Program-made: the position numbers and the translations under genes
Shown: one piece after another, positions 1 through 7,462 of the stretch
Position numbering within the stretch: position 1 is the first letter of the stretch
Layout of the letters: every line of letters begins with the position of its first letter
Source of the DNA: Chryseobacterium indologenes
GTDB lineage: Bacteria; Bacteroidota; Bacteroidia; Flavobacteriales; Weeksellaceae
DNA: 64,000 bases
Reading direction: 5' to 3'
NCBI GenBank assembly: GCA_001013295.1
Contig: LAZY01000010.1
Span: forward strand, 1-64,000
Notes under the pieces: model-generated
The model's database searches: none
What the model saw: only the letters and a program-made list of their open reading frames with translations
What the model was told of the DNA's origin: nothing

Positions 1-234
1 GCTAGGGTGTTCGGTAATGCTAGGGTGTCCGGTAATGCTGAGGTGTACGGTAATGCTAGGGTGTACGGTAATGCTTGGGTGTTCGGTGATGCTGAGGTGT
101 CCGGTAATGCTTGGGTGTTCGGTGATGCTAGGGTGTTCGGTGATGCTAGGGTGTTCGGTAATGCTAGGGTGTCCGGTAATGCTGAGGTGTTCGGTGATGC
201 TTGGGTGTTCGGTGATGCTAGGGTGTACGGTAAT
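1..234 (+). repeat. 13 tandem 18-bp units inside the hexapeptide gene
   Basis: Thirteen consecutive 18-base units follow the form gct(agg/gag/tgg)gtgt(t/c/a)cggt(a/g)at. Only three codon positions vary and all other bases, including silent third positions, are identical. That points to recent expansion or recombination between units rather than slow divergence. The array starts at or before base 1. Confidence 0.95.
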
Positions 235-465
235 GCTGAGGCTAAATCAAACAATGATTATTGCTGTTTCCAAAATTTCGGATCTGCTAATAGAACTACT
301 TCTTTCTTCAAAGAAAAAGACAATAAGATCAAAGTCAGTTGTGGATGTTTCTCAGGTTCTATTGAAGAATTTGAAAAAGAAGTTAGGAAAACGCATGGAG
401 ACGGGAAAAATGCTAAGGAATATATTTCAATTTTAGAGGTGGTAAAAATAAAATTTGGATTATGA
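1..465 (+). CDS. Hexapeptide-repeat (left-handed beta-helix) phage protein, 5' end outside window
   Basis: The frame is open at base 1, so the true start lies upstream. Residues encoded by bases 1-240 are 13 copies of a six-residue unit, V-(F/S/Y)-G-(N/D)-A-(R/E/W). This is the classical hexapeptide pattern that winds into a left-handed beta helix, three units per turn, giving just over four turns. The remaining ~75 residues are a different, mixed-charge domain with several cysteines (NDYCCF, SCGCF). Proteins of this kind occur in phage genomes without a firmly assigned role; some hexapeptide proteins are acyltransferases, but no catalytic histidine is visible here. The stop codon overlaps the next ATG by four bases, so it is co-translated with the following gene. 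Function unknown. Confidence 0.75.
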   Translation, partial: ARVFGNARVSGNAEVYGNARVYGNAWVFGDAEVSGNAWVFGDARVFGDARVFGNARVSGNAEVFGDAWVFGDARVYGNAEAKSNNDYCCFQNFGSANRTTSFFKEKDNKIKVSCGCFSGSIEEFEKEVRKTHGDGKNAKEYISILEVVKIKFGL

Positions 466-647
466 CAATAACAGACTACCTACAACTTCCAATATCGGAA
501 AGAAAACAAATAGTATCTGAACCGGTAGGGATTAAAGATGAGTTTTGGCTTGAGAGATTGAAAACAGCAGTTTCAAAAATGTGTCCTTTTACTGTGATGT
601 TCGATCAAAACCTAATCAACGAATACTGGAACCTTAAAAAAGCATAA
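462..647 (+). CDS. Small phage protein of unknown function (61 aa)
   Basis: A 61-residue soluble protein with no recognised domain. Its ATG overlaps the stop of the hexapeptide gene by four bases and the next small gene begins two bases after its stop, so it sits in a tight operon. Start chosen because of the ATGA overlap. Confidence 0.6.
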   Translation: MTITDYLQLPISERKQIVSEPVGIKDEFWLERLKTAVSKMCPFTVMFDQNLINEYWNLKKA

Positions 648-649
648 TC

Positions 650-787
650 ATGAAAGTAACTGTAATAATAGAAAATGTTGGAGGCGTTTTCTATGTAAAC
701 CACAAACGCCTTGGGCACGATAAGCTTTCCGAAATGGAGACAACAGCCTTAAACGAGTTCATCAAAGAGTTTAAATCAAATAAATAA
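650..787 (+). CDS. Very small phage ORF (45 aa)
   Basis: ATG at 650 opens a 45-codon frame (begins MKVTVIIENVGG, ends FKSNK) that fills the gap between two genes with only 2-base spacers on both sides. The N-terminal hydrophobic strand followed by charged residues looks like a small beta-alpha protein. Support is operon packing only; no family recognised. Confidence 0.5.
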   Translation: MKVTVIIENVGGVFYVNHKRLGHDKLSEMETTALNEFIKEFKSNK

Positions 788-789
788 TC

Positions 790-1047
790 ATGGAAAATCA
801 TAAATATAAATTAGGGCAAAAGGTAATATATGGAGGGTTAATAGGAGAAATTGAAAGTTTGTCAACGTCTGTATTTGGAACAATCATGTACGGATTAGTT
901 TCCATAGAAGATCCAGAACTTACTTGTACTGCTAATGAAGATGAGTGTGAATTGTATGTAGATCAAGAAATTAATCAGAGAGAAGGGCTTACGGAAGCTT
1001 ATATGGCAAGTGAAAGGATAAGAAATATTGTTGCATCAGTAAAATAA
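790..1047 (+). CDS. Hypothetical phage protein, possible small beta-barrel (85 aa)
   Basis: An 85-residue acidic protein. The N-terminus (YKLGQKVIYGG, then GEIESL) resembles the first strands of SH3-like barrels in which a loop follows a G-x-K-V pattern; this is a weak structural guess. It sits in the early operon between small genes and a DNA-binding protein. No function assigned. Confidence 0.6.
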   Translation: MENHKYKLGQKVIYGGLIGEIESLSTSVFGTIMYGLVSIEDPELTCTANEDECELYVDQEINQREGLTEAYMASERIRNIVASVK

Positions 1048-1066
1048 CCAAAGCAAAAATGTAGAT

Positions 1067-1342
1067 ATGGAACCAATTGACTACAGCCGTGGCCGGAACA
1101 ACGCAAATTCCAAAACAGCATTTCAAAAAGTAAAGGAGACAATTCCTAAGATGTGGGAGAAAGCATTATCTGAGGTAGACGGTAAAAAGTCAACAATAGA
1201 GATCGCAAATATACTTGGTGTTTCAATTCATTTAGTATCCGGCAGGTTCTCTGAGCTAAAAGCAAAGCAAAAAATATATCAAACATCATCAAAAAAGATC
1301 GGCAGTAAATCATATGCCGTGTATACCAAAACAATTAATTAA
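1067..1342 (+). CDS. Winged-helix-like DNA-binding protein (91 aa)
   Basis: The middle of this 91-residue protein (about 40-70) reads as a helix-turn-helix: KKSTIEIANILGVSIHLVSG followed by a basic SELKAKQKI stretch and a short C-terminal wing. It is probably a small DNA-binding protein of the early region. It ends one base before the ERF gene start, implying translational coupling. Whether it regulates transcription or helps replication cannot be told. Confidence 0.6.
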   Translation: MEPIDYSRGRNNANSKTAFQKVKETIPKMWEKALSEVDGKKSTIEIANILGVSIHLVSGRFSELKAKQKIYQTSSKKIGSKSYAVYTKTIN

Positions 1343-1343
1343 A

Positions 1344-1982
1344 ATGGAAAAACAATCACTCTATCAAAAACTACATAAAATACAAAAAGAGCTTATAGGC
1401 TTAAAAAAAGATAAGAAATCATTTAACTATGAATACACTTCTGGAGAAAAAGTTATCAACCATTTGAAGCCTCTAATGAATGATTATTGCTTGCTTTTGA
1501 AACAGGAAGTACTTTCCATAGAAAATGAGCGCCAAGACTATTCAACCACAGGAAAAAGATGGGAAGAAGTCGATGGTAAAAATAAACAGGTTGAATTTGA
1601 AAAGAATAATTCTGAAATTCTTTCTAAAGTTGAAATGAAATTCACCTGGATTGATGTGGAATCTGGAGAAAAAGATGAAAATCTATTTGGAGCTAATGGA
1701 CAGAATGGATGGGATAAAGGAGTAGGTTCAGCGCTTACTTATGGCGAAAGATATTTTCTTTTAAAATACTTCCATATTGATACTTCTAAAGATGATGTAG
1801 ATGCAAAAAGCAATATAACGCAGGAACAACAGGATGAAATTGTAAAAGACATTTTAGAAAGCATAAGTAAAAGTCAAACCAAAGATGAACTAATGGAGAT
1901 ATGGGAAAGTATTTCAGAAGAACAGCAAATCAGAACCAAAAGTGAATTTTCTAAAAAACACACTTCACTTTCAAAAAAATAA
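1344..1982 (+). CDS. ERF-family single-strand annealing protein
   Basis: A 212-residue protein of the ERF (essential recombination function) superfamily, which anneals complementary single strands during phage recombination and genome circularisation. The family signature lies near residues 125-150: a glycine-rich segment then GVGSALTYGERYFLLKYFHI followed by a DDVDA motif. I start it at the ATG at 1344, one base after the upstream stop, because the ten extra residues from 1314 overlap the previous gene and do not resemble the family. It is followed two bases later by a nuclease and then an OB-fold protein, the usual three-part phage recombination set: annealer, exonuclease, single-strand binder. 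Confidence 0.85.
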   Translation: MEKQSLYQKLHKIQKELIGLKKDKKSFNYEYTSGEKVINHLKPLMNDYCLLLKQEVLSIENERQDYSTTGKRWEEVDGKNKQVEFEKNNSEILSKVEMKFTWIDVESGEKDENLFGANGQNGWDKGVGSALTYGERYFLLKYFHIDTSKDDVDAKSNITQEQQDEIVKDILESISKSQTKDELMEIWESISEEQQIRTKSEFSKKHTSLSKK

Positions 1983-1984
1983 TA

Positions 1985-2902
1985 ATGGATTTTTCAAATT
2001 ATATATTCAGGTCTCATATGGTGGGAAATATAATCAACGTTCCTAAGCCATTGACACAAGATCAAAACGCAACCTTAGCAAATTATAGAGAAAGAAATTC
2101 TGGTATTGGAAGATTGCTTACAGAAAAGCAAAAAGATGTTTTAAAAGACTTAGAATACAAAGAAATGAAAAGCCGAGCATATGAGCTTTCCGACTTTAAC
2201 AAGGCTGAACTCACAAAAATAGTTTGTTATGAAAAATCAGGAAGATCTAAAATACTTGAAAATGCATATTTGGAAAAAGGTTTAAATGTTGAGAAATCAG
2301 CCAGAGATTTGATCTCCAAAGTTCTAGGTATATTATTGACTTCAGACGATGAACGAAAGTCTAATAAATGGGTAACAGGCAAGCGGGATATTTTTTCGAA
2401 AAGCGTTATCCCTGACATCAAAGCTACTTATAGCTATGAAACATTCATCAAACATTTATTAGAATCGGCTAGCTCACTATACTTAAGACAATTAGATAGC
2501 TATATGGATTTGTGGAAAATTTATCAATCGCTTCTATGCTTTGTCCTTATAGATACTCCTTCAAAATTAGTAGATAAGGAGATAATAAAAGCTTCTTATT
2601 CTAAAGACATTCTTTCTTTCGATGGCGATGTTAAAGGGTCGGGGATTGAAGATGTAAAAAGAATTATTACTAATCACATTTATACAAGATCCGGATTAGA
2701 AAAATACTGCAACGAATCCTCATACGCTTACATTGAATGGTTTGATGATTTTGTAGAAATACCCGACAATGAAAGAATACATATGATTCCTCATTCATTT
2801 GATAAGGTAAGGATTGAACAGCGCAATGAGTGTATAATTCTTGGCAGAGAATTTATGAACACAGTAAAACCAATAAATAATATAATTCAAATAACAGCAT
2901 AA
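1985..2902 (+). CDS. YqaJ/RecB-like (PD-(D/E)xK) phage exonuclease
   Basis: A 305-residue protein that I read as the exonuclease partner of the ERF annealer. Near residues 92-150 it has the YqaJ-type layout: a conserved glutamate in LEKGLNVEKSA, then VTGKRDIF, then IPDIKATYSYETF. D in GKRD and D-x-K in PDIK would form the PD-(D/E)xK metal site, with aspartate rather than glutamate in the last pair. Family members resect double-stranded ends to make substrate for annealing. The N-terminus (IFRSHMVGNI) matches the position where the family has its S-x-xG start. The C-terminal half is not assigned. Moderately sure of the fold, less of activity. Confidence 0.65.
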   Translation: MDFSNYIFRSHMVGNIINVPKPLTQDQNATLANYRERNSGIGRLLTEKQKDVLKDLEYKEMKSRAYELSDFNKAELTKIVCYEKSGRSKILENAYLEKGLNVEKSARDLISKVLGILLTSDDERKSNKWVTGKRDIFSKSVIPDIKATYSYETFIKHLLESASSLYLRQLDSYMDLWKIYQSLLCFVLIDTPSKLVDKEIIKASYSKDILSFDGDVKGSGIEDVKRIITNHIYTRSGLEKYCNESSYAYIEWFDDFVEIPDNERIHMIPHSFDKVRIEQRNECIILGREFMNTVKPINNIIQITA

Positions 2903-2903
2903 C

Positions 2904-3179
2904 ATGGAACTACAGGGAACAATTAAAAAAATAGGAAACACTGAAACTTTTGCGTCAGGATTTCAAAAGCGTGAATTTGTGCTTCTAACAGATGAAACGT
3001 ATCCACAACCAATCAGTATAGAAGTTATGGGAGACAAGATTGATATTTTGGATCCGATGAAAGAAGGCGATAATGTAAGTGTTGGAATTAATATCCGAGG
3101 AAGAGAATGGACTTCTCCATTAGGCGAAAATAAATATTTCAACTCAATAGTTGCCTGGAAAATTCAAAAGCTATCCTGA
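2904..3179 (+). CDS. DUF3127 OB-fold protein, probable single-strand DNA binder
   Basis: A 91-residue protein matching the DUF3127 pattern: an initial MELQGTIKKIG strand, a KREFVL strand, a YPQPISIEVMGDKID segment, KEGDNVSVGINIRGREW and a terminal FNSIVAWKIQKL. This family adopts an OB fold and is taken to stand in for SSB in Bacteroidota phages. Position directly after ERF and the exonuclease supports a role in recombination or replication. It lacks the acidic tail of standard SSB. Confidence 0.8.
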   Translation: MELQGTIKKIGNTETFASGFQKREFVLLTDETYPQPISIEVMGDKIDILDPMKEGDNVSVGINIRGREWTSPLGENKYFNSIVAWKIQKLS

Positions 3180-3319
3180 TGAAAGATAAAGACGGATGCT
3201 GGACTGGCCGTGATTCCAACGGACTATTCAAATGGAATGAAAAAAGACTAATCCGAATCGAAAACGAAAAAAAGAAAAATGAAGATAACCGAAAAAATAA
3301 CAATAACAAACGAAGATAA
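3179..3319 (+). CDS. Very small phage ORF overlapping the methylase start (46 aa)
   Basis: The ATG at 3179 shares bases with the stop of the DUF3127 gene. The product begins MKDKDGCWTGRDSNGLF and becomes very basic and asparagine-rich, overlapping the first 41 bases of the methylase in another frame. The start overlap suggests translation, but the low-complexity tail weakens the case. Confidence 0.4.
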   Translation: MKDKDGCWTGRDSNGLFKWNEKRLIRIENEKKKNEDNRKNNNNKRR

Positions 3320-3929
3320 TATGGAACTTATGGCTCGTTATCCTGATAATCATTTTGATCTTGCCATCGTTGATCCTCCATATGGAATTGGGGCGGATTG
3401 GAAGAAAAGGAAGCACACAGCAAATAAATATGCAGGAAATTATAAGAACGAATCCATTCCAGATAAGAAATACTTTGATGAACTAATGAGAGTTTCTAAA
3501 TATTGGATAGTATGGGGTTTGAATTATTATACAGATTTTTTTCCTCCAACAAATTATCTAATTGTATGGGATAAAAAAGTACCGGAAAAGACTGCGTTTT
3601 ACTCTCAAGTTGAAATTGCTGCAACAAATATTAAGATACCGGCCGCAATATATAGACATTCGTGGGATGGTGCTAGAAAGGAACAAGAAACAGGAACTGA
3701 CAAAATACATCCACATCAAAAACCTATTGCACTGTATAAATGGTTACTAAATAAGTATGCTAAATCCGGTTATAAAATACTTGATACTCACCTGGGATCA
3801 GCAAGTATTGCAATAGCATGTCATGATTATGGATATGAATTAACAGCCTGTGAGCTTGATCCTGATTATTACCATAATGCAATAAAAAGAATTAAGAACC
3901 ATGTTTCACAATTAACAATTTTCACATGA
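3279..3929 (+). CDS. Beta-class DNA N6-adenine/N4-cytosine methyltransferase
   Basis: A 216-residue amino-methyltransferase. Motif IV, DPPYGIG, is at residues 32-38 and the S-adenosylmethionine-binding motif I (DTHLGSAS) is near residues 169-176, followed by ACELDPDYY. The order IV then I makes it beta class. The catalytic DPPY type methylates exocyclic amino groups of adenine or cytosine. No restriction partner is adjacent, so this is likely an orphan phage methylase that protects the phage DNA or marks its origin. The chosen start keeps the N-terminal strand before motif IV; the next gene overlaps its stop by four bases. Target sequence cannot be told. Confidence 0.85.
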   Translation: MKITEKITITNEDNMELMARYPDNHFDLAIVDPPYGIGADWKKRKHTANKYAGNYKNESIPDKKYFDELMRVSKYWIVWGLNYYTDFFPPTNYLIVWDKKVPEKTAFYSQVEIAATNIKIPAAIYRHSWDGARKEQETGTDKIHPHQKPIALYKWLLNKYAKSGYKILDTHLGSASIAIACHDYGYELTACELDPDYYHNAIKRIKNHVSQLTIFT

Positions 3930-4474
3930 AAACCCCAAGACAAGAACAAACAAATAGATTAGAAAATTCAATGGGATATTTAATGGCTTATGATTTTACA
4001 CATGATCCCGAAAGAAATCCTGAAATAATTAAACCAAAATCAGATTTAGAATTTGCCTTAGATGTTGCTTTCCCAAAAAAACACCTGAATAAAGTGCTAG
4101 CTGATTTAAAAAAGAAAATGCTGGCATCAGTTGAAATTCCCGGATCAATAGCTGAAAATAAGCTTGAGAGGATAAAAGGAAACGCAATGCTTGCTTATGC
4201 TAAACAACTCAAAAGACCAGTACGGTTCGCAAAACAGGGTGAATGCCAATACACAATTGAACTTGAAAAAGAAAAAACTCCAAAATTATCAAAACCTGAA
4301 TATGATTTAGTTTCAACGGCAAATGCCGCTAAAATATTAAAGCTTCATCCAAGCAACTTAAATGCAATAAGAAAAGCTGGAAAAATAGAAGCAGAAAAGA
4401 TAGGTGGACGGTTTTTCTTCAAACCTGAAGAAGTTGAAAGATATAGAATCCAAAGAGCAGTAAGTAAGCTCTAA
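3926..4474 (+). CDS. Phage protein with C-terminal MerR/excisionase-like helix-turn-helix
   Basis: A 182-residue protein. The C-terminal ~50 residues (LVSTANAAKILKLHPSNLNA through FFFKPEEVERY) have the arrangement of MerR/excisionase-type binding domains: a helix, a second recognition helix, then the wing and an E-V-x-x-Y end. The N-terminal part is basic and helical with no family I recognise. It overlaps the methylase by four bases. A role in DNA binding at replication or control sites is inferred only from the domain. Confidence 0.6.
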   Translation: MKTPRQEQTNRLENSMGYLMAYDFTHDPERNPEIIKPKSDLEFALDVAFPKKHLNKVLADLKKKMLASVEIPGSIAENKLERIKGNAMLAYAKQLKRPVRFAKQGECQYTIELEKEKTPKLSKPEYDLVSTANAAKILKLHPSNLNAIRKAGKIEAEKIGGRFFFKPEEVERYRIQRAVSKL

Positions 4475-4483
4475 AAAAAACAA

Positions 4484-4510
4484 CCATGCATTAGTGATGT
4501 TTTAGCATGG
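4484..4510 (+). other. Short hairpin between early genes
   Basis: CCATGC (4484-4489) pairs with GCATGG (4505-4510) around a 15-base loop, in the only sizeable gap (4475-4548) of the early operon. No T-run follows, so it is not a standard terminator; it may be an RNA processing or stability element. Confidence 0.3.
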
Positions 4511-4548
4511 GTAATTTAGTAGATTTGAGTTAAACTAAAAACGAAGAT

Positions 4549-5172
4549 ATGAACAACAATAGAATCAATATTACTAAAAAATTAAGATATGAAGTCTTTA
4601 AAAGAGATAGTTTCACCTGCCAGTATTGTGGAAGAAAATCACCAGATGTCGTACTAAATGTTGATCATATTAATCCAGTAAAAAGAGGTGGAAATAATGA
4701 TATTTTAAATTTAATTACTTCATGCTTTGATTGCAACTCCGGAAAAAAAGATCGTCTATTGGATGATAATAGTGTTATTAAAAAACAGCAGAAGCAACTA
4801 GAAAAGTTAAATGAAAGGAGGATGCAGCTTGAGATGATGGTTAAATGGAGAGATGAGCTGCAAGAATTAGAAGATAAAAAAGTAGATCTTGTCATGAATG
4901 CCATTAATAGTAACATGCAAAACTATGTACTTTCTGAAGTGTATAAGAAGGAAGCGAAGACGCTTGTAAAAAAGTATGATATTGAGCTAATTTTAAAAGC
5001 TATTGATATTTCAGCAGCCAGATATTTATCGACTGATAGCAAGCAAGACAATGAAGAGTATATTAGTAAGATTTCAGGCATGAGAAAAGAAGAGAAATCG
5101 TGCTATTCTTTTTCAGATTTTGAAGGACTTATAGATTCATGGATTCATCAAATAAAAAATAAGAAGCCATGA
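4549..5172 (+). CDS. HNH endonuclease with helical C-terminal domain
   Basis: A 207-residue protein. Residues 24-63 form a typical HNH unit with two zinc pairs, CQYC (24-27) and CFDC (59-62), the catalytic VDHINP at 38-43 and the conserved asparagine at 54. Residues 70-110 are a charged coiled coil, and the last ~90 residues are a separate helical domain. HNH proteins in phages act in packaging, homing or replication. This one sits in the replication block and is joined to the initiator gene by a 4-base overlap, so a replication-linked role is more likely than packaging. Confidence 0.8.
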   Translation: MNNNRINITKKLRYEVFKRDSFTCQYCGRKSPDVVLNVDHINPVKRGGNNDILNLITSCFDCNSGKKDRLLDDNSVIKKQQKQLEKLNERRMQLEMMVKWRDELQELEDKKVDLVMNAINSNMQNYVLSEVYKKEAKTLVKKYDIELILKAIDISAARYLSTDSKQDNEEYISKISGMRKEEKSCYSFSDFEGLIDSWIHQIKNKKP

Positions 5173-6077
5173 ATGTTTATGAACTATCAAGAAGATATTG
5201 GAATTGGGCATTTGAAAACCCAGAGAAAATAAAGCCTAATCATTCAGCAATGTTTTTTTTCGCAATTGAACATTGCAACAGGCTTGGATGGAAAGAAAAA
5301 TTCGGATTTCCAACAACGATGGTAATGGATGCAATTGGAATTAAATCTTATAATACATTTATAAGTACACTTAATGATTTGATTCAATGGGGATTCTTAA
5401 CAATGATTGAAAGGTCAAAGAATCAGTATTCAGCAAACATAATCGCTCTATCAAAATTTAACGAAGCACTTGATGAAGCACTTGACGAAGCATTGTTGAA
5501 GCACATGACAAAGCAAAGTGAAAGCACAGTACAAAGCACAGTACAAAGCACAGTACAAAGCATTGATAGTATAAATAAACAAACTTACAATTCTACAAAC
5601 TTACAAACTTACAATTCTACAGAAGAAAAATTAAAAAAAGAAAATTCCGAAGAATTATTTTGCGATGAACCTGATCCGGTAAATATCCCGGAAGAAGAAA
5701 AAAGAAAAAAAGTTGCGCAAAAAAAAGAAAAGGCAGAACCGCCCGATTTAGACACTTTCGTCATGTCAGCTAGGGAAATATACCAAAACGAACTTAAACT
5801 CGATTTTTCACTGTACGAATTCGCTGTACGGGCAAAGTACAACAGCTGGATTGAATCAGGATGGAAAGATGGTCACAAAAAGCCAATTCTTTCATGGAAG
5901 AACAAACTCCGTAATGTGATACCTCACTTAAAACCAATTTATGGAAAATCAAATAATCAAACAGGAACCACAGGAAGTAATACACCTACACAACAAGCAA
6001 CTTACAATATCCAAGAGGCAGCTGGAAGACTTGCCGAAGATTTTGCAAAGGGAAATATTCCTGGAGTCTATCGCTAA
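5169..6077 (+). CDS. Phage replication initiator (DnaD/O-like)
   Basis: A 302-residue protein with an N-terminal winged-helix DNA-binding region (about 1-100: FPTTMVMDAIGIKSYNTFIS, then a LIQWGFLTMIER wing). A low-complexity middle carries four-residue repeats (EALD, STVQ), then an acidic-basic linker, and residues 195-245 form a DnaD-like helical domain (YEFAVRAKYNSWIESGW). The layout resembles phage initiators that bind an origin within their own gene and recruit helicase. The repeat-coding part holds an iteron array, described separately. It overlaps the next gene by 137 bases in another frame. Function inferred from domain order and context. Confidence 0.65.
   Translation: MNVYELSRRYWNWAFENPEKIKPNHSAMFFFAIEHCNRLGWKEKFGFPTTMVMDAIGIKSYNTFISTLNDLIQWGFLTMIERSKNQYSANIIALSKFNEALDEALDEALLKHMTKQSESTVQSTVQSTVQSIDSINKQTYNSTNLQTYNSTEEKLKKENSEELFCDEPDPVNIPEEEKRKKVAQKKEKAEPPDLDTFVMSAREIYQNELKLDFSLYEFAVRAKYNSWIESGWKDGHKKPILSWKNKLRNVIPHLKPIYGKSNNQTGTTGSNTPTQQATYNIQEAAGRLAEDFAKGNIPGVYR
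5464..5620 (+). repeat. Iteron array and A/T-rich tract inside initiator gene: candidate phage origin
   Basis: The core AAGCA starts at 5464, 5476, 5488, 5499, 5511, 5522, 5534, 5546 and 5558, a spacing of 11-12 bases. Three copies of AAAGCACAGTAC at 5521-5556 are perfect. Two intervals are 11 bases, which changes codon phase, so the periodicity is in the DNA and not only a by-product of a protein repeat. It is followed by AAACTTACAATTCTAC at 5581-5596 and again at 5605-5620, then an A/T-rich stretch to about 5670. Lambda has the same design inside gene O. Confidence 0.6.
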
Positions 6078-6825
6078 ATCGTCAGCTGAAATCAAAGAGA
6101 AGCTGGTGAATGATATTCTTACACTTTTTCAGGTTAGAGAACGACAAAGAGAAAAAGACGAAATGAAAGATACCTGGTTGCTGTTTATTATGGATTATCG
6201 TCTTACCGCTACTGAGATTTATCAAGCACACCGAATGGCTTTAAAGCGTGAATTGCTGGATCAAAACGGGAACGAAATAGAATGTTTGCCAATGTTGTCT
6301 ACCAATACTACCGGAAAGATTCTAAAGGCCTATGAGCGTCACAAGCAAAATGACAAGCAACTGGAAGCAGGAAGAGAGCAATTGCAAAAGTTACTCAATC
6401 CAGAACCTGAAAGATCGCCTGAGGAAATTAAAGCCGAAAAGAAGAAGAATTGGGATGCTTTGGTTGAATCAGTGAAAAAAGGGGAAAAATGTAACCATGC
6501 CTTCCTGTTTTATGAATTCGCAATTAAGAAAGGTGGACTATTGTCCTTTTTAAGCGACGAAAGTGGTCAAAAAATCGCCATTAAAGATAAAATGATACAA
6601 ATCCTTTCGAAAGAAAAATTAAAACCAAATTCGGCCTTATTTAACGCTTATGAATTGAGAAATCTTTCAGAGTATTTTGAAGATAAGAAAAAAGCCATGA
6701 CAGATGATATTGCTTTTTCGTTCGAAAGACTTCAGGCAATGGCAATAACTCACGTTAAAAACGACAAGGTTTATGAATGGGTAGCGGAACAAATAAAATC
6801 AAAAGGCCATGAAAACAAAAGTTAA
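5941..6825 (+). CDS. Hypothetical replication-region protein, helical (294 aa)
   Basis: A 294-residue, mostly helical and highly charged protein with no recognised catalytic motif. The first 45 codons overlap the end of the initiator gene in another frame, yet still read like protein (LTISKRQLEDLPKILQREIF), and no ATG lies between them and residue ~70. I therefore keep the 5941 start, though the true start could be a rarer codon inside the overlap. Position after the initiator suggests a helicase loader or other replication accessory, but nothing in the sequence proves it. Confidence 0.65.
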   Translation: MENQIIKQEPQEVIHLHNKQLTISKRQLEDLPKILQREIFLESIAKSSAEIKEKLVNDILTLFQVRERQREKDEMKDTWLLFIMDYRLTATEIYQAHRMALKRELLDQNGNEIECLPMLSTNTTGKILKAYERHKQNDKQLEAGREQLQKLLNPEPERSPEEIKAEKKKNWDALVESVKKGEKCNHAFLFYEFAIKKGGLLSFLSDESGQKIAIKDKMIQILSKEKLKPNSALFNAYELRNLSEYFEDKKKAMTDDIAFSFERLQAMAITHVKNDKVYEWVAEQIKSKGHENKS

Positions 6826-7462
6826 ACGAACGCCTTCGGATCTATTAGATGATTTTACAATATTCATATTCAATCTAAGGCAAAGGGGATATAAGCTGCA
6901 GGAAATAGCATTAACTCTTGGAAAAGATCATTCAACGATTATTTATCACTTGCGAAAGTATGTAGGTCTCGAGCAATTTAATCAGGAATTCAAAAACAGA
7001 ATAAAAAACTTTAACGAAGAATATTTTTTACGAAAAATGAACGCATCAAAATTACTTAAAAAACCAATTGTATATATGCCGTTAGCGCCAATATCGGCTC
7101 AGTTTATTAACGCCAAACCAGTTAAAACAAACCCATTAATAAAGCCATTAAAAGGCCCTCTAAACTATAACGGAGAAGACCGGGAATCAATTGAAATGTG
7201 GTTGTCATTCTGCGCTATTGGAACGACGATAATCGACACCGGGACCAAAATGTTGTCCAACAAAGGATTAATTCATAAACGTGACGGAGTTTTTGATTTA
7301 ATCAATGCATATAAGCAGCTAAATACTCACTTCACCGGAAATGAAAAATTTGATAAAAAAGAGATCGGAATCGAAGACTTTATATTCACGTTCTTAACCT
7401 CAACAGAAGAACAACAGGAACGAGTGATAAAGTTCCAGGAGTCGCTTTTGAGGAAGAGTTAG
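6809..7462 (+). CDS. Protein with N-terminal DnaA-domain-IV-like helix-turn-helix
   Basis: A 217-residue protein. Residues 15-50 contain GYKLQEIALTLGKDHSTIIY followed by HLRKYVG. The LGKDHSTIIYHL stretch closely mirrors the DnaA signature GRDHSTVIHA, in which the H-S-T segment contacts the DnaA box. There is no ATPase domain; the remaining ~165 residues are unassigned, with proline-rich linker (about 80-125) and helical C-terminus. It may bind DnaA-box-like sites to steer host or phage initiation. It overlaps the upstream gene by 17 bases and converges on the repressor gene with only a few bases between stops. Confidence 0.6.
   Translation: MKTKVKRTPSDLLDDFTIFIFNLRQRGYKLQEIALTLGKDHSTIIYHLRKYVGLEQFNQEFKNRIKNFNEEYFLRKMNASKLLKKPIVYMPLAPISAQFINAKPVKTNPLIKPLKGPLNYNGEDRESIEMWLSFCAIGTTIIDTGTKMLSNKGLIHKRDGVFDLINAYKQLNTHFTGNEKFDKKEIGIEDFIFTFLTSTEEQQERVIKFQESLLRKS

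Noticed and set aside
1..234. CRISPR-like array
   Set aside because: Units are contiguous 18-mers with no spacers and lie inside a coding frame.
17..436. Second open frame (MLGCPVML repeats) inside the hexapeptide gene
   Set aside because: An 18-base repeat keeps alternative frames open automatically; the product is low-complexity with no protein-like logic, while the other frame gives a known fold pattern.
5521..5620. CRISPR or mobile-element repeats
   Set aside because: Repeats are 12-16 bases without variable spacers and sit inside a gene; an iteron origin fits better.
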